DNA of 64,000 nt, taken from positions 107,266,082 to 107,330,081 of the forward strand of contig BSWB01000007.1 of the NCBI GenBank assembly GCA_033239125.1. Reading direction: 5' to 3'. Shown piece after piece: positions 35,160 through 47,105 of this stretch (positions within the stretch are counted from its first letter, which is position 1; each line of letters opens with the position of its first letter). The position numbers were made by a program, and so were the translations under genes. The notes below the pieces were generated by a model. That model was given only the letters and a program-made list of their open reading frames with translations. It searched no databases and was not told the DNA's origin. This DNA is from Fagopyrum homotropicum (Eukaryota; Streptophyta; Magnoliopsida; Caryophyllales; Polygonaceae).

Positions 35160-38100
35160 ATGCGCAGGTCTAGGAACACCGAAGACCTCTTACCTCTTGA
35201 TCAAGAGCTTGAGAGGACTTTAAGGAGAAAGCGTAAGGAAAAGAAAATGGCTGAAGAAAGAGAACGTGATCTTAAATCGGAGCTAGCGGAAAAGGAAGTT
35301 CAACTCCAATGGAGTGAGAAGACACGTAGAGAAGAGACGGATCGTCACCAAATGAAGGTTGATGATCTAACGGACATGATGTTCCAAATGAGGTTGGAAA
35401 TAAACAACCTTAAGGAGAAAAAGAAAAGGAGGAGACCGGGAAGATCGGTTAGAGCCAACTAATCCAATGAGGATAGCGACTCCTCCATGCCACCGCTAGA
35501 AGAAATTGATCCCACGATCAATGTGAATCCATTCTTCCCACGACCAGCTGGAAATCGCCGTGTTCCACCTAAGAATGCGAGGATCGAACGTGTGGATGTG
35601 GAGCCAAGAACTCTTGGCCAAAGAATGGATCTAACGCAGCAACCACGCCGTTTAGGTGTGAACTTTGATGCTGATGATGTACAAGGGTTTAGCTTCAACC
35701 CGTAGGTTATTACTCTTGTTCGCCAAAACCAATTTGGCGGAACAAGCGCTGAATCTCCACACCAACACCTACAAAATTTTGAGTGTATGATGGAGACGAT
35801 GAGGCCGAAGAACGCGACTACCAACAACTATAAGCTCAATCCTTTCTTCTTCTCCTTGAAAGGGAAAGCATTGTCTTGGTACCAAGCTCTTCCTAGTGGG
35901 AAACTAGACACGTGGGAAGACCTTTCCGCGGAGTTCCTCACTAAGTTCTTTCCGCCATCCAAAACGGCGGAACTAAGAGGTAAGATTAACGCATATTCTA
36001 TGAGATGTAACGAAAGTTTGTTTCAATCTTGGGAAAGATTTCAGGATTTGCTATTGGATTGCCCTCATCATGGCATATCCAAGCTTGCACTATTGGAGAT
36101 ATATTATAAGGGGCTGGATGTGGAGACACAATTCAAGCTCCAATCCCTCTCATGTGGTACATTCAGGGACATGAGGGAAGATGACGCTTGGGACTTCATT
36201 GAGAAGCAAGCACGAGTCATAGAGAAGTATTCTCACCGGAAAGTGGAGGGAAATCGTGTGGAGCAAGGAGCAAAGCTCACACACGAAGCTCAAAATCAAA
36301 TTTTCTCCCTCAACAATGAGATTAAAGAGTTGAAGGAAGCTATCAAGACCAACTTTCCAAAGCAACAAGGAAAAGATGTTGGCTATTTGGGCAACAACAA
36401 CAACAACGGTGGTGAGAATACAAACCGCAACAGCAACAACAACCGGAACAACAACCGGAATAATTGAAACGGCAACAACAACAACCGGAACAACAATTGG
36501 AACAACAATAGGGGTTCAAATAACAACAATTGGCGCTCCAATCAACAAAACTCCGGTAATTCTTATCCTTCTAATTCAAATTCACTAACTCCACCTTCCT
36601 CTTCCTCTACTCCTTTGAAAAGCCAGGGGCAAACATCTAATGGAGGAAGCCCTTCGGGGAAAGAGAAGCCCGATCCTATGTTGGAGACAATTTTGGGAAA
36701 GCTTCAAGGGTTAGAGACTCGCATCATCAAAGTTGATGATCACATAACTAAGGTTGATAAAGCCCAAAAGGTTTTAGAAAACCAAATGTTTACTCATGCG
36801 GAAGAAGTTCCTAGGAATCAAGGGAAACTTCTAGGAAAAACGGAGGACAGCCCAAAGGGAAGGGTGATGGCAATCACAACTAGGAGCGGGGTCACAACTA
36901 CCGAACCGCAGCCCAAGTTTGTAGAAGTCTCCGTTGAGAAAGAAAAAGAGAAGGGGAAGGAGAAGGAAGGTGTCTACGTTCCTCCTCCGGCTTACAAACC
37001 TCCCCTACCATTCCCTCAATCTAGAGCAAGAGCGCGTCTAGATAAACAATTCGGTAAGTTCATAGAACTCATGAGCAAATTGCATATTAACATACCTTTC
37101 ATTGATGCTATTGTAGGTATGCCAGCTTATAGCAAGTTCTTAAAAGAGCTCCTCTCCAACAAGAGGAAGCTAGAGGATTTCGGTGAGGTTAAGATGAGTT
37201 CGGATTCTTCGGATCTCATCAAGACCATGAAAGAGAAGATGCCCCCAAAGTTAAAGGATCCGGGGTCATTTTGTATTCCCAAAGGAGTGGGAGATGTCAC
37301 ATATGATGCATTATGTGACTTGGGAGCAAGTGTGAGCATCATACCACTTGCCTTATGCAGGAAGATCGGTTTAGGTGACCCTAAACCGGTGAAGATGACG
37401 TTGTACATGGTGGATCGATCCATAACTCATCCCGTCGGCATTGTAGAAGACGTCCTGGTCAAGCTAGGTAAATTCTTTGTACCCATTGATTTTGTCGTGC
37501 TTGACATTCCTGCAGATAGTCCTGTCCCGATCATTCTCGGAAGACCGTTTCTTGCAACATCCGGCTGCATAGTCGATTGCAAGAATGCTAGACTCGCCTT
37601 TGACATAGGAGAAGAGAAGGTAGAGTTCATTCTTTCCACTCTAGTGAAGGAACCAATCTTTGATGAGGATATATTCAATATCCAAGATGAAGAAGGGTTG
37701 TCAAGAGAGGAGGTAAGTGCTATTCTCTTCAAAGATCCTTTGCAAAAGGTTATTACTATGAGTCTAATGAATGTAGGAGAAGAAGAGGAGTGCAATGAGG
37801 CAATTGAAGCCTTAGAAACACAAGATGAAGTGTGTGAAGAGGAGTTTGAGAAACTCCACGATGAAGCAGAAAACGTAAGGATCCACGGCCATACACTATA
37901 TTCTACGGCCGTGGATTTCACCAACCAAAGCGTGGCTCACTCCAGAGGGTTACACGGCCGTGGAGGAAACAGAGAACCCGTAACTACATTCCACGCCCAA
38001 AATCACGGCCGTGGAGGATGCAGAGGAACCGTAATTTTGGCCGTGGACGAAGGTAGACGTGCCTCTTCTTCAACTTTTCTTGATTCTTCTCCAACATCTT

Positions 38101-41075
38101 CTACTTCCTTAGACACTTCTAAGGAAGCATCGGAAGCTCCTCAAGAGCCATTGGAAACTCCTGCAGCTATGGAGTTGAAACAACTTCCCACACATCGAAG
38201 GTACGCGTTCCTAGGACCTAACTCTACTTATCCAATAATTATTAGTTCCGATTTAACCATAGATGAACATAGTAAGCTTATGGTTGTCCTTAGGAAACAT
38301 AGGAAAGCTTTAGGTTATACTATAGAAGACTTAGTAGGAATCAAACCTTCCCTACGCATGCATAAAGTCTTAATGGAAGAGGACTTTAGGACTTCAAGAC
38401 AACCTCAAAGGCGGTTGAATCCGACCATGAAGGAGGTTGTCAAGAAAGAAATTCTTAAACTTCTTGATGCAGGTATCATCTACCCTATCTCCGATAGCAA
38501 GTGGGTGAGTCCGGTTCAAGTAGTTCCGAAGAAGCGAGGAATGACGGTCATCACCAACAAAAACAACGAACTCATTCCTACTCGAACCGTAACGGGATGG
38601 CGGATGTGCATAGACTACCGCAAGCTTAACAATGCGACAAGGAAGGATCACTTCCCATTGCCATTCATCAATCAAATGCTTGAAAGGTTAGTGCAACATT
38701 CTTATTTCTGTTACCTTGACGGATATAGTGGTTTCTTTCAGATTCCGATACACCCGGATGATCAAGAGAAGACCACATTTACGTGCCCGTGGGGTACTTT
38801 TGCTTATAGGAGGATGCTGTTCGGGCTTTGCAACGCCCCAGCCACCTTTCAAAGGTGCATGATGGCCATCTTCTCCAAATACATTGAGGAAATTATGGAG
38901 GTCTTTATGGATGACTTCTCCGTATACGGTTCCTCTTTTGACAATTGCCTTTCTAACCTTTCTCTTGTATTACAAAGGTGTGAAGACACTAACCTAGTTC
39001 TTAATTGGGAGAAGTGTCAATTTATGGTAAAGGAAGGAATAGTATTAGGACACTTAATCTCTAGTAGAGGGATTGAGGTGGATAAAGCGAAAATAGAGAC
39101 TATAGAGAAGCTTCCTTCCCCAACTTCGGTGAAAGGGATAAGAAGTTTCCTAGGACATGCTGGATTTTATAGACGCTTCATTAAGGATTTCTCTAAAATA
39201 TCAAAGCCGCTAACTAACCTATTGATCAAGGATGTAGTTTTTGAGTTTTTGCAGGAGTGCTTGGATGCGTTTAACATGATTCGGGAAGCTCTAATTTCAG
39301 CTCCTATTATTCAACCTCCGGATTGGAATCTTTCCTTTGAGGTTATGTGTGACGCAAGTGACGTAGCTATAGGAGCTGTTCTTGGACAAAGAAAGGAAGG
39401 GCGAACCCATGCCATATACTACGCTAGCAAGACGCTAGATGAAGCGCAGCTCAACTACGCCACTACGGAAAAGGAATTTTTAGCCATTGTTTATGCTATT
39501 GATAAATTTCGCTCTAATCTTGTAGGTGCAAAGGTGATTGTGTACACGGATCACGCTGCGATCAGGTATCTCCTTGCAAAGAAGGATGCGAAGCCAAGGC
39601 TAATTAGATGGATTCTTCTCCTACAAGAATTCGATCTAGAGATCCGTGACAAGAAGGGTTCGGAAAATTCTGTTGCGGATCATTTGAGTCGTCTAACGCA
39701 TCTAGACGACGACCATCTACCTATAGATGACTCCTTCCCGGAGGAACACTTACATATCATAGAGGAGTGCATCGACGTGATCTCCAAAGGTAACGAACCA
39801 TGGTTTGCTGATTTTGTTAACTATTTGGTTTGCCAGGAGATACCGCCCGGATTATCCTACGCACAAAGAAAGAAGTTCTTTAAGGATGTTCGGGAATACT
39901 TTTGGAATGAACCTCTCCTCTTTAAAAGAGGTCCGGATGGCATCATTCGGCGATGTGTGCCGGAAGATGAGATGCAAAGTGTCATCCGCCACTGTCATTC
40001 ACTACCATGTGGAGGACACGCTAGTTCAAACAAAACTAGCACTAAGGTATTGCAATCTGGATTCTTTTGGCCTACTTTATTTAGAGATGTGCAAACCTTT
40101 GTTTCCTGCTGCGATGCTTGTCAAAGAACAGGAAACATCTCTAGGAGGAATGAGATGCCTCTCAATAACATCCAAGAGGTGGAGATTTTTGACGTTTGGG
40201 GAGTTGACTTTATGGGACCGTTCCCATCATCTTGTGGAAACCAATACATACTCTTGGCAGTGGATTACGTTTTTAGATGGGTGGAAGCAATTGCCTCTCC
40301 CACCAATGATTCCATGGTAGTGGTCAAGTTCTTTAACAAGACCATCTTCCCACGATTTGGGACACCAAGGACTATCATTAGTGATGGAGGTTCTCACTTC
40401 ATTGCCCGGCGCTTTGAAGCTCTTCTAGCTAAGTATGGGGTTACTCACAAGATCACCACCCCTTATCATCCAGAAACTAGTGGACAAGTTGAGATCTTAA
40501 ACCGGGAGATCAAAGGAATTCTAGAGAAGACGGTTTCAAGGACAAGGAAGGATTGGTCCTTGAAGCTTGATAATGCATTGTAGGTGTACCGGACTGCGTA
40601 TAAGACTCCCATAGGAACCAAACCATACAACCTTGTATATGGGAAGTCTTGTCACTTACCGGTTGAATTGGAGCACAAGGCGTTTTGGGCCATCAAGTGG
40701 TTGAATTTCAGCATGAAGGAAGCGGGAGAGAAGCGTCTCTTGAACCTTAATGAGCTTGAAGAACTCCGCTTGAACGCTTATGAAAACGCTAAGATTTACA
40801 AAGAAAGAGCAAAGCGTTGGCATGATAAGCATATCATTCCAAAAGACTTCAAAGAAAGAGATCAAGTTTTCCTCTTCAATTCAAGGCTTCGTCTCTTTCC
40901 AGGTAAGCTTAAATCTCGTTGGACCGGACCTTTTCTAATCAAACGTATTTTCCCCCATGGTGCAGTTGAAGTATGGGGTGAAGCGGGCGGAAGTTTTAAG
41001 GTGAACGGTCAATGACTAAAGAAGTACACTCCGGAACTCCAAGCTGAAGAGTTCGCGCCCACCGCACTCGAATAA
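35160..41075 (+). pseudogene. A1 gag-pol polyprotein, one frame with five nonsense codons
   Basis: This is the complete polyprotein region of an Athila-type element, about 1970 codons in one frame. Start MRRSRNTEDLLP at 35160; gag core near 35880-36190; Asn-rich tract 36395-36545; protease DLGASVSI near 37318. RT has the FMDD catalytic motif at 38903-38914. RNase H has DASD at 39351 and YTDHAAIRYL near 39543. The integrase zinc site has HCHSLPCGGH near 39990 and CDACQRTGN near 40112. The catalytic residues are D in WGVDF (about 40200), D in ISDGG (about 40381) and E in SGQVEI (about 40490). No frameshift is seen. Stops lie at 35460, 35703, 36465, 40581 and 41013. At 35703, 36465, 40581 and 41013 the stop fits a C-to-T or G-to-A change from Gln, Trp, Trp and Arg in related copies. 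Confidence 0.94.
37873..38050. repeat. Family-A palindromes inside the gag-pol frame
   Basis: At least seven CCACGG or CCGTGG half-sites lie in the protease-RT linker, translated without a stop (HGHTLYSTAVDF, LHGRGG, NHGRGG). The equivalent place in A2 (1-115) has them too. The tract lies between conserved domains, where length and sequence are likely to be tolerated. Confidence 0.85.
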
Positions 41076-41905
41076 GTGCGAATTTGGTCTAGCTACGGAC
41101 CTTAAACAAAGCGCTTCTTGGGAGGCAACCCAAGGTATTGCATTTACGTTTTTGTTTTTGATTCATAGATTAGCTTAGTTTAGACGTTTTTGCTTTGTTT
41201 TGCCTTCGATACCTCCGGTATGTTCGTGTTTTTGGATGTAAGAACAGTGGGAAAAGAAAAGAGAAGAGTAAGTTTGAAGAAAAGTGACGAAACTTGGACT
41301 TTGGAGCATTACAGAGAGTTCCACGGCCTAAACCACGGTCGTGGAACCCTCTGAGACCGTAATTTACAAAAGCCTTTGAAAAATCACCAAAACCACGGTT
41401 CCGTACATCTCCACGGCCGTGGAACCCCCCGACAGACCGTGATTTTCCAAAATTTTTACGGCCATTATATAAACCACGTTCCTTCACAAAACACAAACCA
41501 AAACACCAAAATTACGCCCAAAATCGCCGAAAACCTTTCCCTCACCTCAAATCTTCGTTCGTTAATCGTTTTTAACGATTCTTTGGCCAAAACAGAAGCA
41601 AATCCGATCACCAACAAGATCCAAGCAACAATTCGAGCGGAAATTCATCAAGGAAAGCAGAATTCGGATTTGAAAATCCGAAAACCTAAGTTTTTTTGCT
41701 CTTCTCTATCTTTGTCGATTCGAACTTGCGTTTGCAAGAATTTTTAGGAATAACTGATTGGAATTGGAAGAGAATTAGTCTAGGACTGCTGCTGTGAATT
41801 TTGGTGTGATTCTGCTGAGATTTGAGAAAAGTCGAGACAAAGCACGGTCTCTGTAGCTTCCACGGTCGTGGAACACCAAGAACAAACCGTGGTTTTTGCC
41901 AGAAT
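41076..41905 (+). repeat. A1 post-pol spacer with palindromes
   Basis: This noncoding spacer contains the GGGAGGCAACCCAAGGTAT block (about 41120) and palindromes at 41319-41463 (including TCCACGGCCGTGGA at 41410-41423) and 41858-41895. A TATA-like box lies at 41466. Its layout is the same as in B1 although the palindrome motif differs. Confidence 0.7.
41466..41473 (+). promoter_or_regulatory. Internal TATA-like box ahead of env-like ORF (A1)
   Basis: TATATAAA lies right after the palindrome cluster and 440 bp before the ATG at 41906. In B1 the spacing between TATA and ATG is 438 bp. Confidence 0.5.
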
Positions 41906-43419
41906 ATGGATTTTGTAAGGAAAGTGTCCGGTAGGAATAAGGACAAAAACAAAGATAAGGATAAGAATAAAAAGAGGAAGGGCAACCCCTCTTCCTCTTC
42001 CTCCTCTAGAGCACCACCACCTTCATCCCCTTCACCTCCATCATCACCTTCATCACCACCTCCACCTAGGATCCCTACCATTCATGAGGATCATCTTGAT
42101 GCCTTAGAGAGGATCCAAGAGAGGACGGTCATAGGACCTAGATACCTACTGCTGGAGGATTTAGAGCCTCTACATGTCATAGGGGATCTTACTTGGCTCT
42201 TGGATAGAGCCGGATTAGTCATCTTCTCGACTAATCGAGAAGATGCTTATGAGGAGATTACGAGAGAGGTTGTGGTTTCTTTTGAGCACAGCCACGTTGA
42301 TAGGACAGTTTCTTTCCGGATGATGGAAAGAAACTATGATTTCTCCATCCGGGAGTTTGGAGCCTTCTTTGGGTTCCATGAGACCTTCAATGGTCGTTTC
42401 CCCAGCGGTGTTTACGCCAAGGACTTTTGGGAGGAGGTTGGTATGTTGTATGCCAGCGAGGACCGCTGGCAACCAACTGACACCAAGGCTAGATTGATGT
42501 ACCATCTAGCCTTGAAGATAACTCATAGGGTACTTTCTGAGTGTCTCTTCCCTAGGACGGAGACACCTCAGAAGATCAAGACTGATGAGCCACCCTCTTA
42601 GCTGCTACCATGAGCAAGCTAAAGAACAAAAGGGCTGGCAACATTGGATATGTTGGGATAGTCACCCACCTTGCTAGGGCATTAGGGGTAGACTTTTCAG
42701 CTTGCACACGTATCCACGCTGTATCCCTAGGACTTCAGGCCCTTATGACTAGAGGCCTCATCTTCCCTACCCATAGAGGTCCACCTTATGCGGCCATGGC
42801 ATGGGAGAGTAGGACGGGGAGAGGTATTGAGTGGCTCCCAGAGTATTCCATTATGGCTGGACGCCATAACTGGAAGGCGACGTTCGCTGCTATGCATGCG
42901 AACAGGATTGTAGCCCCTCCATATGTCCCACCACCGCCAGTTGTAGAGGAGGAGATGGGAGGAGATGAGTATGAGGGAGGAGGAGGAGGAGCTGAGCAGG
43001 ATTTTGGCACATTCCCGGATCAACCGGACGCAGCTCCTGAGATACCTAGACGTTCTTCCCATCCCGCCAAAGCTTCGGGATCTTCTTCTCGCCGTGCCAG
43101 TGTCAGCGAGAGGCCCACTTGGATGGAGGCCCCTTCTGCGTGGTACGGAGCTCCACCACCATGGTCTACACAGGCACCGCCACCACCTGCACCAGCACCT
43201 TCAGATGCACCGGGATGGTACAGCCAGCCGCCTGGCTAGTATGAGCAGCTGCCAGAGTGGGCTACCGACCTTTCAGATAGAGTGGGAGCCTTGGAGATCC
43301 GAGCAGACGCTAGAGATGAACGTATGGATGACCTTCACCATATGATGAGAGACGTCTACCGCCAGCAGTTCGGGCAGTACTATGATCCTAGCTTCTCACC
43401 GTTCCCGCCTCCACCGTAG
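41906..43419 (+). pseudogene. A1 env-like ORF (Athila ORF-1 family)
   Basis: The post-pol ORF starts MDFVRKVSGRNKDKNKDK, with a strongly basic Lys/Asp-rich head that could act as a nuclear or nucleic-acid binding signal, then Ser and Pro runs. The globular part has LEDLEPLHVIGDLTWLLDRAG, VSFRMMERNYDFSIREFGAFFGF and HLALKITHRVLSECLFPRTE. A frame change and a loss of roughly 60 bases lie near 42600. A second open part (42610-43239) has YVGIVTHLARALGVDF and a Gly/Glu and Pro-rich tail, a stop at 43237, and the natural end at 43417-43419. I see no transmembrane helix. Function is unknown. Confidence 0.82.
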
Positions 43420-44784
43420 TGATGACTTGCATGATCGACAGCTTTAGCCGCTCAACCACCATTTTGTGAGTTCTTTTTCTTTCTTTCTTTTCTTCTTTTT
43501 CTTTCCTTTGAACATTAGGGACAATGTTTGTTCCAAGTATGGGGTGGGGTGTGACTAATCGTTTGTAATAACTCTTACTCACTTTATTTGCTTCTATCGA
43601 GACTATCTTGCATGTTTCATTTTATTGCTACACGTTTCATTATTGCATTGCATGAAAAAGAGTTTGAAAAACCCATAAAAATTGAAAAATTTTGAAAATT
43701 TTGTGTTTCTAAGGATAGAGATGATTTCTATGATAATCACCACTTGTGAATTGAGTTTTGATGACAATTGCATGCTTAAACAATTAGTGAATTGAAAAGG
43801 AATTGAATGAGTTGATTATCCCTTTTTTTGCAAATTTCATAATGTGATGAATGTTACTTAAATCATGTTGAGGAATTAAGGTTGAAATCACATAATAAGT
43901 TCTTATGCTTCCTTTTGAGATGATTAAGGCAATTCTATTTTCTTTCTTCTTTCTTTGATCATTTAGCCCCTCATTGAAATATTGGCCTCCTTTACCTATC
44001 CGGGAATTTGGAGGAGTTGAATGAAAAAGGCATGTTTGATGTGGGAGGGTCATGAAAGCAATACTTTGCATTCAAAGGAATAAAAAGAAATTATAGGTTT
44101 GGGGAAGTCAATCATGATGATGAGTAACTCGGCACCATTCACATAGCCGGGTGTTTGTGTCTTGCCAAAGTCGGATTGAGCGATATTCCTAGCGGATTAT
44201 GGTATGTGCGCTAAGGGTTTGAGGCATCTCATAAAAATTGAGAAACGCCAATCTCCTAGGCTTCGGTTTTTGTGCACCTCTATCCATAACTTCAAAAGTA
44301 AAGTCGAAAAATGAAAAGAAGAGAGCGAAGCTCTAAGTTGAAAGTGCTGCGGAAACCGCAAAAGAAGAAGAAAAGAGTAGTTATCCACTTTCCCGGATTC
44401 ATGCACCACATTCCTTAAAGTTTTCCTTCCCTTTCCACATTGTAGACCTTGTTTGAAAGTCCTTAAGATCAAAAGAATGTTATATGACTTGGTGATCTAA
44501 ATTGAAGTTTCTTATGATTGATTTTGATAATGTTTGAAGGTTTTGATGTTTACATGGAGGTTTGATTGATTCATGAGCTTTCTTTATTCTTTACTCTTTG
44601 ATTAAGTGTATGAAAGTCATATAAACGAATGAAGCAAGATTTGAGAATGATCTATTGATTAGAAGGCATATTCATCCAAAAGAAGTTTTGCTTCGAGAAG
44701 GTACACATATTTCATCCTAACTTGAGTTTTAAAGCTTTGAAAGACCTTGCTTAGGGACAAACAAGTGGCAAGTATGGGGTTATT
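43420..44784 (+). repeat. A1 3' noncoding region
   Basis: It is bracketed by AAGTATGGGG at 43535-43544 and 44770-44779. The first copy lies in a block ending GGGACAATGTTTGTTCC. The middle (44090-44410) resembles the B-family region, sharing TAGGTTTGGGG, ATGATGAGTAACTCGG, CATTCACATAG, CTTCGGTT and GTGCACCTCT. No gene is present; the conservation suggests a cis-acting RNA or DNA role. Confidence 0.78.
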
Positions 44785-46457
44785 TGTTAGCATGAAATAT
44801 TGTGATATTTTAGGCACGTTTTCTAAGTGTGTTTCATCGATATTGATAGTCATTGATTAAGCATTGATGCATTTGTGAGTTAGTTTGTCTATATTGTCGA
44901 TATAGAGGTCTACACAAGCTTTATGTTGATTGTAGGCAATTAAGAGCTATTTCCGAACGGATTGAGCGAGGATGGAGTTTGATTGAGCATGCCCAAGGAT
45001 TGAGGACATCTCTAGGAGCTAAGGAAGGTGCTAACTTGAAGAATGGCACGAGACTACGGAAAATCACGAACTACCTCTAAACCACGCTCTAAAATACGGC
45101 CGTACTACATTCCACGTTCAAGTCCACGGCCGTGGAACCTTGGCAAGAGAGGCGTGGTTCATTCCAACAACTTCTACGGCCGTGGAGGGTTGTGTCAAAC
45201 CGTGACCAATTTCCACGCTCTAAATTACGGGCGTGGAACCCTTCCACGACCGTGATCCTAGCAATATTTTACGCAATATTACAAGCCACGATTTTCTACG
45301 CAATTGGGCCGGGCAAATATTTTATCTTACACTATAAAAGGACGGAAGAAGAGAGATTCCGTCACCTTCGCTTACACTTCGCCTACGCCAATTGCATGTG
45401 CCTAGGGTTTCAAGATTCCCGTTGAGAGATTGCGTTTTGCTATTGTGATTTCCGGATTGACGGAAGAGTTGAAGATTTTTGAAGATTGTTCGCAAGGAGA
45501 TTACGCTTCATACTTAGGTTTGATTAGAAGACGGATTGACATCCCGTTCTTCCTTCTTAATCTAAGATTGTGATTGCTTGTGTTATTCCGAAACATTTGA
45601 CATTATTGTTCTTGAATTGTGGATTTGAGATTAGTTTGAAGGTTATTAAAGGTTTTCGGAAGTTTTCACCTTTCAATCTTTTAATTCTTGAATTTGATAT
45701 CAATATGACTGTTGTTGGCTAAAACCCTTTAGCAATTCTAAGGTGAAGGGTTGATAGTTGTGGCTTAGATGATGATAGATCGATCGTAAACAGATTGGAC
45801 CCTGAGAGTTAGAGAGAATCGCCGACGAACCTAATCCACGGTCTGTTCTTCAGCTTCCACGGCCGTGGAACTCAAGAACTACCCGTAATTTTGTGTCAGT
45901 TTACGAACTTGCTTTTACTTTAATCCAAAGTTAAAGATTTGCTTTAACTTAGTCTTGGCTTGCCTTTTCTAGATGGTAGTGAAGCCTCAACAACCTCTAC
46001 CTCGATTGTGAGTGTCACAACCTTAATCGGTTTAGTTAGTCTTGATCCTTGGATTACAAGTTTGGGTATTTGACGTTAATTCTTACCTTTAGATCCTTTC
46101 TATAATGAAGCCTCAACAACCTTTATAGAGAGTGTCTTTTAGGTAGGTCATATAAGGTTTTTGGAACTTCATCGTACGATTACCTTACATTCGTATACCT
46201 TTGCATATCTTAACTCTGTCCTTATATCTTTAGTATATCTTGAATCGATTGCCACAGCTGGATTTCTGGATATTTAGGATTTTCCCAATATTTGAAAAGC
46301 TCACATATTCACTTGCTTGATAATCTATAATTGGATTTAACCCCCCAAAAGCCCTGTGTTCGATACTCTGAAATTCTTGCTCAACTATATCGATCCGTAC
46401 ATTGCGGGTTCGCTTGCTTGATTTCTAGTTTTATAATTAAAGCTTATTTGCACGCAC
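44785..46457 (+). repeat. A1 3' LTR, last ~15 bp missing
   Basis: It is collinear with the 5' LTR from TGTTAGC. It ends at TTGCACGCAC (46457) where the 5' LTR continues GCTAAGTGGCGAACA. The next bases are AGTAACTCGGCACC, the continuation of B1. A perfect 16-bp palindrome, TTCCACGGCCGTGGAA, is at 45855-45870. Confidence 0.92.
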
Positions 46458-47105
46458 AGTAACTCGGCACCATTCACATAGCCGGGTGTTTGTGTCTTGC
46501 CAAAGTCGGATTGAGCGATATTCCTAACGGGTCATGGTATGTGCATCAAGGGTTTGATGCATCTCAAGAAATTGATGATTGCTGATTTCCTAGGCTTCGG
46601 TTATTGTGCACCTCTGTCCATACATCCCAAAAAGTAAAGTAAAAAGAAAAAGTGTGAAATAAGCAAAGCTTATTGGTGGAAGATGTTGCAAGTCAAAGTG
46701 AAAGTGAAGTATATCCTTTTCCCGGATTCTAGCACCACATTACCTTACATACATCCCTACCCTACACGTTTCTTGACCTTTCTTTTGGGAAGCCCTTGAG
46801 ACCTCGAGCTTGTTGATTGACTTAGTGGTTTAAACTGGATTATGCATGATTAATTTTAATAATTATGACTTATTATGCATTCTATGATTTTATGCAAAGA
46901 TGAACAACTTTCTTATATTTATAAAATGTTTTGATCATATTTTGATTTTAAATTCCATGAAGTATTCTCTTAGAGTGATCTATGATTGTAGCACACCATA
47001 AAAAATGTTTTTTTCATTGATTTTCTTGACTTATAATCCATTTTACCTTGCCCTTTATATGCGGAACTTGCTTGGGGACAAGCAAGGGCTAAGTATGGGG
47101 AATTT
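46458..47105 (+). repeat. B1 3' noncoding region, right part
   Basis: It resumes B1 after A1. The second AAGTATGGGG (47091-47100) is six bases before the 3' LTR and is the likely polypurine tract for plus-strand priming. Confidence 0.85.

Larger units (their letters stand above)
33365..46457 (+). mobile_element. Athila-type element A1, nearly complete, nested in B1
   Basis: This 13.1-kb element has two near-identical LTRs (33365-35057 and 44785-46457), a primer site, a single gag-pol frame, an env-like ORF and a 3' noncoding region. It sits in the 3' noncoding region of B1. The target AGTAA is found before the left LTR (with one extra A) and directly after the right LTR. The right LTR lacks its last 15 or so bases. 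LTR similarity and frame preservation make it the youngest large element here. Confidence 0.93.
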
